A stretch of DNA of 64,000 bases from Cytobacillus sp. FSL H8-0458. GTDB taxonomy: Bacteria; Bacillota; Bacilli; Bacillales; Cytobacillaceae. Under the pieces are notes generated by a model that was given only the letters and a program-made list of their open reading frames with translations, was not told where the DNA came from and did not search any database. Below, piece by piece: positions 58,202 through 64,000 of this stretch (within the stretch, counting starts at the first letter, position 1; each line of letters opens with the position of its first letter). Where the stretch lies: contig NZ_JBBOBR010000001.1 of assembly GCF_038002165.1 (NCBI RefSeq), positions 3,720,001 through 3,784,000 on the forward strand. Reading direction: 5' to 3'. Both the position numbers and the translations under genes were made by a program.

Positions 58202-58227
58202 TTACCCTTATTTGATATAAACCAAAC
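58202..58227 (-). promoter_or_regulatory. Sigma-B-like promoter of rsbK
   Basis: On the minus strand GTTTGG (58227-58222) and GGGTAA (58207-58202) are 14 bases apart, close to the sigma-B consensus. The start codon lies about 43 bases downstream. Confidence 0.6.
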
Positions 58228-58245
58228 CTATTTTTCTATTTTTTT

Positions 58246-58277
58246 CATAAAAAAAGAGGAAGGATAACTCCTTCCCA
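58246..58277 (-). terminator. Terminator of the dynamin-like gene
   Basis: On the minus strand GGAAGGA pairs with TCCTTCC around a four-base loop, and a T-run follows. Confidence 0.8.
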
Positions 58278-58281
58278 ATGT

Positions 58282-61029
58282 TTAACGATATTCCTTAACT
58301 CTTTCCCCTGCTGAAGTCATCCATTCAAACTGGCGGAGCTTCAAGTCAAATAGTGTCAGAGGATCCTGGTAAATCTCAGGATTTTTGCGCATATCGCTTA
58401 ATGCTTCTTTATTTTCTGCAATGTTCGTATATGTCTCTTCAACTGTATTATTCAATACGTCAAACGGATTTCTGAAGAACATCTTAATATCCCGCTCAAG
58501 CGATTTCTCGAAGAGTTCGAATTGCTGCATGAATTTATCGGTGATGAATTCTGCAATTTCGCTATAGTCTTCATGCTCAATGAACTGTTTATATTTATTA
58601 TGGAGCATGGTTTTATTCTGCTGAATCGCTCCAAGCAGCTTTCCTGCACTCTTCAGCAGGAACTGTGATGGCGAAAAGCGGTTTAGAATGTTGGCCTTTT
58701 CCAGCTGAACACTCCCGCGCGTCATCCGGTCCGCGTCGCGGCGCCAGTCATCCAGAACCCTGAAGTCACAGTCCAGCGCGATTTTCTCCTCGCCGTATAG
58801 CTCATTGAAGCCTTCGCTCATCTCATCCAAATATGCCTGGCTGCTTCTGAATTCTCCTTCACTTTCCGCAATCCACTCCTGAATGGAAACATGAAACTCC
58901 GGCAAAACCGTATCTTCAATATATTGATGTATCCGATTATTCATTTCATCATTTAGCTCAGAATGGATTTTTCCGAAATCACTGTCTTCTGTCACCATTT
59001 CTGAACAGTTCCGAAGCAGTTCCGGAATCTGCTTCTCAAGATCCGCTCTCATTTCTTCTTTAATCTTACTGTAAGATCTTTTAATCGTCCGGACCTTCTC
59101 TTCTTCCATATCCATCAGCTGATTATTGGCACCCTTTAGTTTTGTCACCATCTCTTCGTTCCATTTAATCGTATCAATCAAGCTGTTTTCCATCTCAACT
59201 CGCTTTTCAAGAAGGAATTTGATGGATTTTTTTATATAGTAAAGAACTTTTGCTGTACGCTCTTCTTTCCGGTTCCGCCCATCCATCATCGACTTGATAA
59301 AGACGGCTAAATCATTGAGCTGGCTTTCGCTGTCATAATAGGCGGAAAAAGCAAATACCTTTGCTTTCGGGAAATAGGTATGAACACGGGACTGAGTTTC
59401 ATCAAGAAGTTCTATAGCATCCTGGCTGTCCGGAATCCGATCCATTTTACTGAGAAGGAAATGAATAGGCAGTTCCGGAGCCTGTTCTCTCATTCTCACA
59501 GCAAGATCCAGCTCTTTATCTGTCAGAGGCGAATCCGCATTAAGGACAAATAGCATGCTGTCAGCGAAATGAAGATATTGGAACACACCATTTCTGAACT
59601 TGCTTTGACCCGCAAGACCTGGTGTATCGATGACAGCTAGTCTATTATTCTGTAAAAAGGTGAATGGCATTCTGCAGCGGATGAGCATCTGCTGGCTTTT
59701 CTCTGCACTTTGCCTAAAACCCTCAAGATCAGAAATGGTCCGTACTTCCTCGTCCGTAATAGCATGGATTTCCGCTTCATCACTATCCTTGAACAGCACT
59801 GAAGCAGATGTAGAATCCCCCATCAGCTCTTCACCGAGAAGAGTGTTAACAAACGCGGATTTTCCATTTGAAGCTGCACCGGCAATCAGCAAATGTCCGG
59901 AATCCAAATCAAGGAGCTCACGGACCATCCATTCAAATCGCTCACCCATCAGGACGCCTTTATCCTTTGCCCATTTCATGATATTTTCGAAAAGCTTAAA
60001 GCTTTCCTCCAGGCCTTCCTGATAACGGACAGAACGGCTCACAAGGCTTTCTGCTTCACTGACAGCAGAAGAGTCAATATTGGATGGGAATATTTCGCTC
60101 CATGCCAGTACTGCCGATGCCGAAACAAGATAATGAGAAGGGGCAGCTATTTTCACCCAATTCGTTATGTGATTTGGTATCAGATGGGATAAATCCCGGA
60201 TTAAATACTTGCCGCTGATCAATTCAAGATAAGTTTCCTTATAAAGCTCCGAAAGCACGCTCCATGTATGTGAGCGTCCCGGTTCCATATTCAGGAGAAG
60301 ATGATTATATTCTTTCAGCCATGAGAAATACAGATCAGATTTCTTGTAGCTATCCCACAGAGCCGCTGATAAGCCTTCAAAGTGAGCCTGATCTGCACGG
60401 TATAACACCGAAAGCGCCTCACTGAAATAGTTCGGCTCCATTTTTGCTGTCCGCCCCTGTTCCACATACGAATGAAGAACTTCAAACCAGGATAGGGATT
60501 CCGTCCTGATTGCTTCATTGACAGCCAGCTCCACTGCATTTCCCCAATCACTGTGTTCTTCAAAGAACCCTCGTGCAAGATCGGTCACATCCGGATAATC
60601 CGGATTTAGCCGAACTGCCTCTTTAATGGATTCAACAGCCAATTCAAGCTTGCCGCGCTGTATGTAAAGTGAAAACAGCTGGAGAAGCACTTCGGTCTTT
60701 AACACCTCAGAATCTGTTTCAATGGATTTATAAAAGTCCTCTGCATTTGAAAGCAGATCTAATTCAAAATATGCATCAGCCATATTTTTCTGAGCCCATG
60801 GCCCCAATTCATTCGGAATGCTTTCCCATTTAAAAATGGCCGCTTCATAATCCTTGTTACGGAAATAGACTTCACCCTGGGCGAAGCGGATATTAGTTAA
60901 ATCAGGCATCTCGTTCTGCTGCTCAGCCACATACAGTTCACCCAAAACCCTGATCGGATGCACATTTTCATTAGATTCCATAAAGGTCTTATAAAAGGTT
61001 TTGCTGATTAGCTGCTTCTCTAAAGTCAT
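58282..61029 (-). CDS. TPR-dynamin-like GTPase
   Basis: A 915-residue protein. Residues 40-155 hold tetratricopeptide-like helical repeats (QGEVYFRNKDYEAAIFKW, LYIQRGKLELAVESIKEAVRLNPDYP). A dynamin-type GTPase starts near 375: G1 GAASNGKS at 384-391, G3 DTPGLAG at 468 and G4 LSKMD near 527. The rest is a long coiled helical stalk (590-915). Such bacterial dynamin-like proteins remodel or guard membranes; the N-terminal TPR fusion is uncommon and may bring a partner. G4 has SKMD instead of TKAD. Start follows CGGGGGATC. It stands alone. Confidence 0.83.
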   Translation of the reverse strand: MTLEKQLISKTFYKTFMESNENVHPIRVLGELYVAEQQNEMPDLTNIRFAQGEVYFRNKDYEAAIFKWESIPNELGPWAQKNMADAYFELDLLSNAEDFYKSIETDSEVLKTEVLLQLFSLYIQRGKLELAVESIKEAVRLNPDYPDVTDLARGFFEEHSDWGNAVELAVNEAIRTESLSWFEVLHSYVEQGRTAKMEPNYFSEALSVLYRADQAHFEGLSAALWDSYKKSDLYFSWLKEYNHLLLNMEPGRSHTWSVLSELYKETYLELISGKYLIRDLSHLIPNHITNWVKIAAPSHYLVSASAVLAWSEIFPSNIDSSAVSEAESLVSRSVRYQEGLEESFKLFENIMKWAKDKGVLMGERFEWMVRELLDLDSGHLLIAGAASNGKSAFVNTLLGEELMGDSTSASVLFKDSDEAEIHAITDEEVRTISDLEGFRQSAEKSQQMLIRCRMPFTFLQNNRLAVIDTPGLAGQSKFRNGVFQYLHFADSMLFVLNADSPLTDKELDLAVRMREQAPELPIHFLLSKMDRIPDSQDAIELLDETQSRVHTYFPKAKVFAFSAYYDSESQLNDLAVFIKSMMDGRNRKEERTAKVLYYIKKSIKFLLEKRVEMENSLIDTIKWNEEMVTKLKGANNQLMDMEEEKVRTIKRSYSKIKEEMRADLEKQIPELLRNCSEMVTEDSDFGKIHSELNDEMNNRIHQYIEDTVLPEFHVSIQEWIAESEGEFRSSQAYLDEMSEGFNELYGEEKIALDCDFRVLDDWRRDADRMTRGSVQLEKANILNRFSPSQFLLKSAGKLLGAIQQNKTMLHNKYKQFIEHEDYSEIAEFITDKFMQQFELFEKSLERDIKMFFRNPFDVLNNTVEETYTNIAENKEALSDMRKNPEIYQDPLTLFDLKLRQFEWMTSAGERVKEYR

Positions 61030-61323
61030 CTTGATCCCCCGCAGTGCTATTTTTAAAAGTGCGCCTAAAAGGCGGCGGCTTTTAAAAGAATTTTATTAAT
61101 CCAGCCTGCTGATTTCCTAATTTCATAGGGCTTTATCAGCAGAATTTATAAAAAAACGCATAATACGCCAATTTTCATCCTTTATCCTTATATTGTAGCA
61201 AAAATTTTTCTGCAAAAAATTTCATTTCTCTATCATTTTTGAAACATTGTTGTATTGCTGTGTAATATTTTTAATAGTTTGAATCAGCTTCTCTCTATTA
61301 ATACCACCTCTGTTCAAAATAAA
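61030..61323. other. Leader region of the dynamin-like gene
   Basis: An AT-rich stretch with the expected promoter. One hairpin near 61046-61087 (AAAAG..CGCC paired to GGCG..CTTTT) lies in the leader of the minus-strand transcript and could be an attenuator or structural element. No gene was recognised. Confidence 0.4.
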
Positions 61324-61360
61324 AACTGGCAGACAGAAATATATATTCCTGTCTGCCAGT
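61324..61360 (-). terminator. Terminator of the MFS gene
   Basis: ACTGGCAGACAG and CTGTCTGCCAGT are perfect 12-base arms with a 12-base loop, followed on the minus strand by TTTTTATTTT. Confidence 0.9.
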
Positions 61361-61372
61361 ATTCATTCTTCA

Positions 61373-62575
61373 TTATGAGGCTTGCTGCGGCCGTCCGGCC
61401 CGGCGCTGTCTCCCATAGAGGACTGTAACAGCCATGCCCAGAATCAGGAACACACTTGATATTTGGAATAGTGCCGCCGTTTCCACAAACTGGGCAAGCA
61501 CCCCAAACACAAGCCCGCTTAGTCCAATGCCAAGGTCGATAGAGGAGAAGAACATTCCGTTTGCCACACCGCGCCGGTTGGATGGTGTCATCGATAACGT
61601 CCAGGACTGCAAAGTAGGAATCAATGAGCCAAAGCCAATTCCAAACAAAATTCCGCTAATGATAATAAACAAATTCGAATGAGCGAAGGAAAGTACCCAC
61701 ATTCCTATGAAAGTCAGGAACGTACAAAGCAGCACAAGCCCCATCGGCCCCCGCTGGTCAAACCACTTTCCGGCAACCGGCCTTGAGAGCGATGCCATAA
61801 TCGCATTAAACAGGTAGAAAAGGAAAATCTGATCAATGCCGCGCTCTTCTCCAAAAATAACGATGAACGTTACAATAGAGCCATATCCAAATGTCACAAT
61901 TATTGTGATGAATGCAGGAAACCAGCTGGATTTTTCCACTAAAGACCCCAGGTAAGAGAATTTAAGGTCCTCTTTCCTTGTTTTCATAACAGCCTCAGGC
62001 GTTTCGTAGCGGACAACAGCCAGGAGCACAATGGCAATCACTCCGAGTACACTTGAGATATAAATAAGATTGGTAAAGGAAGTAATCTGATATAGGTAGA
62101 TTCCAAGACTTGGAGCAATGATCATTCCGATCGTAACACTCAGGCCATAGTAACCCATTCCTTCTCCAAGCCTGGAATTAGGCACTACATCTACAGCAGC
62201 TGTCCCATTCACAGTAGTTGACCAGCCCCATGCAAGCCCATGAATGAATCGGAACAACAGAAAAATCATCACCACGCTTGAAAGCGGGTAAATTATGGTT
62301 ATTGCCAAAAGCGCTGCTGCCCCAATCAGCACCAGCTGCTTTCTTGCTTTATATTCCAGCATGAACCCGATGAAAGGCCTGCTCAAAACGGCTCCAATCG
62401 AAAACAGTGCTGTCACCAGCCCAATTTCAAGACCAGTTGCCCCTATGGACTTTATATATGGAGGCAATGTTGGAATCAGCATCTGAAAGGACATAAAAAT
62501 AAATAAATTCCCAACCATCAGCATAATGAAAGACTTGGTCCATAAAGTCTCTTTTGCAGCCTTTTCCAAGTGCAT
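61373..62575 (-). CDS. MFS transporter, YwoG-like
   Basis: A 400-residue MFS protein with 12 helices. IKSIGATGLEIGLVTALFSIGAVLSRPFIGFML is followed by a loop with few basic residues, and the second half repeats the pattern around ASLSRPVAGKWFDQRGPMG near residue 260. It resembles Bacillus efflux proteins of the YwoG group; the substrate is unknown. The ATG at 62575 is squeezed against GGGGG; the TTG two codons later has better spacing and could be the start. Monocistronic with a strong terminator. Confidence 0.8.
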   Translation of the reverse strand: MHLEKAAKETLWTKSFIMLMVGNLFIFMSFQMLIPTLPPYIKSIGATGLEIGLVTALFSIGAVLSRPFIGFMLEYKARKQLVLIGAAALLAITIIYPLSSVVMIFLLFRFIHGLAWGWSTTVNGTAAVDVVPNSRLGEGMGYYGLSVTIGMIIAPSLGIYLYQITSFTNLIYISSVLGVIAIVLLAVVRYETPEAVMKTRKEDLKFSYLGSLVEKSSWFPAFITIIVTFGYGSIVTFIVIFGEERGIDQIFLFYLFNAIMASLSRPVAGKWFDQRGPMGLVLLCTFLTFIGMWVLSFAHSNLFIIISGILFGIGFGSLIPTLQSWTLSMTPSNRRGVANGMFFSSIDLGIGLSGLVFGVLAQFVETAALFQISSVFLILGMAVTVLYGRQRRAGRPQQAS

Positions 62576-62718
62576 CCCCCTTTCATCTATTAAAGAAAAT
62601 GATTAATTATTTCGCATCACTAAATGCTACCACAACTGGCTGCAAAAAGGAACGGGAATTTGCATCAGATCAAGGCATAGAAAAACCATTGGGACAATGA
62701 CAATACCCTATTAAAGTC

Positions 62719-62746
62719 AAAAAAAAAGGAGCCTGATTAAGCTCCC
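62719..62746 (-). terminator. Terminator of the esterase gene
   Basis: On the minus strand GGAGC pairs with GCTCC around an eight-base loop, followed by a run of nine T residues. Confidence 0.85.
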
Positions 62747-62750
62747 CTCA

Positions 62751-63515
62751 TCACCCCTGAAGGCTGCTTGTTTCCAGTACCCGCTTCAGAAAATGCAGTG
62801 TTCTTTCTATAATGATATCCTGATCGTTATCCAGCGTTGCCACATGATAGCTGTTGTCCAGAGTGACTAATTCCTTGTCAGCTGATTTTATGCCGCTGTA
62901 TATTTCCTGTGAGTTGGAAGGAGGAACTACGTGATCTTCTTTTGAGACAAAAATTAGCGCAGGACAAGTCACTTTCCCTAAATCAGCTTTCACCTTCTTC
63001 ATAAGTTCCGTTATTTCACCAAGCGATTTAACCGGTGTCTTTTCATAGGCAAGCTCTTTTATATCAGGATTTTTTATGTCTGAACCAATTGCATCAAGGA
63101 AGCGGACATCCTCAAGGCTCGCTGCTGCCGCCATATCAGGAATCTCAACAGCTGCATTAATTGGGATAATCCCCTTAATCTCCGGATACTTCTCAGCCAT
63201 ATACAATGTCAGGGTACCGCCCATTGACAGACCTGTAACGAATATTGTACTGCAGCGCTCTTTCAGCCACCGATAGCCTGTTTCAACAGAATGAATCCAG
63301 TCCTGATAGGTCGTTGTTTCCATTTCTTCATAATGAGTGCCATGTCCCCTCAGGCGTGGACCGCAGACCGTATATCCAGCATTTCCATAAGCTTCCCCAA
63401 GCGGACGCATACTTTGAGTTGAACCGGTAAAGCCATGTGAAACCAGAATCCCAATTTCATTTCCTTCAAAATAAAAAGGTTCTGCTCCTTCTAAAACCGG
63501 ATACTTTACAGACAT
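62751..63515 (-). CDS. Alpha/beta hydrolase, monoacylglycerol lipase/carboxylesterase (Est30/bMGL type)
   Basis: A 254-residue serine hydrolase. The oxyanion HGFTG is near residue 27, the nucleophile elbow VTGLSMGG with Ser near 97, the acid in VSKEDHVVPP near 200 and the catalytic His in NSYHVATLDND near 230. This order and length match thermophilic Bacillus carboxylesterase Est30 and Bacillus monoacylglycerol lipase. It hydrolyses short esters or monoglycerides in the cytoplasm. The ATG at 63515 follows GGAGGAAGGAA; six upstream codons in frame are not used. Confidence 0.87.
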   Translation of the reverse strand: MSVKYPVLEGAEPFYFEGNEIGILVSHGFTGSTQSMRPLGEAYGNAGYTVCGPRLRGHGTHYEEMETTTYQDWIHSVETGYRWLKERCSTIFVTGLSMGGTLTLYMAEKYPEIKGIIPINAAVEIPDMAAAASLEDVRFLDAIGSDIKNPDIKELAYEKTPVKSLGEITELMKKVKADLGKVTCPALIFVSKEDHVVPPSNSQEIYSGIKSADKELVTLDNSYHVATLDNDQDIIIERTLHFLKRVLETSSLQG

Positions 63516-63798
63516 GTTCCTTCCTCCATTCAATAGATTACTTCCTATAAAGAGATATTCTTTTCACCTCCCTCTATCCCTCCTTGTTTGAAAGTATTTA
63601 ACATTTTTGTAAAACTTCGCATCCAGCATTGAGAAAAACTTTTTTTCCAGCATCGTCTTGTTTATAATAGGTAGAATGAATAAAGAGTATTGCCCTATTA
63701 ACGATAGCAAACACAGCTAAGGGAAGTTTCGCTTTATTTTCCTTCCCGATATTATTAAAATAAGTACTAACTACATAAACAGAAAGGCTGATACCGGT

Positions 63799-64000
63799 TT
63801 GGAAAACAATTCAAATTTTATACGAACGATTATTAAAGAGGATCTGGAGTCGGGAAAGCGCAAAGAGGTCATAACCCGTTTCCCGCCTGAGCCGAACGGT
63901 TATCTTCATATCGGACATGCCAAATCGATTGTCATCAACTTCGGCCTGGCAGATGATTTTAACGGCAAGACAAACCTCCGCTTTGATGATACGAACCCGC
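63799..64000 (+). CDS. glnS: Glutaminyl-tRNA synthetase, N-terminal part
   Basis: The first 67 codons, reading [20 protein letters not shown] then [19 protein letters not shown]. This is the class I N-terminus, with the GlnRS form of the HIGH motif ([16 protein letters not shown]), followed by [26 protein letters not shown] at 63799 is the best start: it places LENNSNF at the usual N-terminus, with AGAAAGG upstream at long spacing. The gene continues beyond the window. [14 protein letters not shown] distinguishes GlnRS from GluRS, which has PSPTG. GlnRS is unusual in Bacillaceae. Confidence 0.92.
   Translation, partial: MENNSNFIRTIIKEDLESGKRKEVITRFPPEPNGYLHIGHAKSIVINFGLADDFNGKTNLRFDDTNP

Overview
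The window looks like chromosomal DNA of a Gram-positive, low-to-mid GC member of the Bacillaceae, closest in gene content to Cytobacillus, Mesobacillus or the old Bacillus firmus group. The signs are strong purine-rich ribosome binding sites, lipoproteins with LTGC-type lipoboxes, Fur boxes of the Bacillus type, sigma-B-like promoters, Bacillus operons (frl, phoD-tatA, ahpCF) and many U-tract terminators. Species cannot be fixed from the sequence alone. No phage, transposase or CRISPR array was seen. Accessory character comes from small repeats, decayed genes and metabolic islands.

Layout. 1-1750: end of ahpC and all of ahpF. 1750-2640: a decayed HAD-phosphatase tail and a DUF3298-type protein. 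2750-8710: a complete fructosamine (Amadori product) operon frlB-O-N-M-D with its GntR repressor frlR. 8890-11020: a BmrA-like ABC exporter and a small YkuJ-like protein. 11140-30030: a large iron island. It holds the petrobactin genes asbA-F, a siderophore-binding lipoprotein, an AraC regulator fused to a siderophore-binding domain, two FecCD permease pairs, one ATPase, a second binding protein, haem monooxygenase hmoA, a YfiS-like MFS protein and the YcgT-type ferredoxin/flavodoxin reductase. Six Fur boxes lie between the genes.

30100-36330: a broken manganese catalase, a deacetylase-DedA-glycosyltransferase operon, membrane and TIM-barrel proteins, and a frameshifted DUF1287 gene. 36340-38050: tenA and thiW, each behind its own TPP riboswitch. 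38120-43790: DUF302, a lactate-oxidase-like flavoenzyme, a thioesterase, a TVP38 protein, GNAT and a TerC protein behind a yybP-ykoY (Mn2+) riboswitch. Two copies of a structured intergenic repeat and three very small genes also lie here. 43800-47000: a DoxX-like membrane protein under a Rex/Fnr-like palindrome, then phoD-tatA. 47290-52880: small membrane proteins, purU behind a glycine riboswitch, a multidrug MFS, a secreted protein and a YclM-type aspartokinase. 53120-58230: an RsbY/RsbM/RsbK-type general-stress module. 58280-64000: a TPR-dynamin GTPase, an MFS protein, a monoacylglycerol-lipase-like esterase and the start of glutaminyl-tRNA synthetase.

How it fits together. Iron starvation (Fur) should switch on petrobactin synthesis, uptake through the lipoproteins and permeases, and iron release by the reductase. 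The AraC regulator can sense the loaded siderophore directly. Metal and vitamin status is read by riboswitches (Mn, TPP x2, glycine). The RsbK-RsbM-RsbY module links an unknown signal to sigma-B, and both rsbY and rsbK carry sigma-B-like promoters, suggesting positive feedback. The most unusual non-coding signals are a repeated 20-26 bp perfect palindrome at gene ends and three arrays of degenerate ~20-nt direct repeats just behind stop codons.
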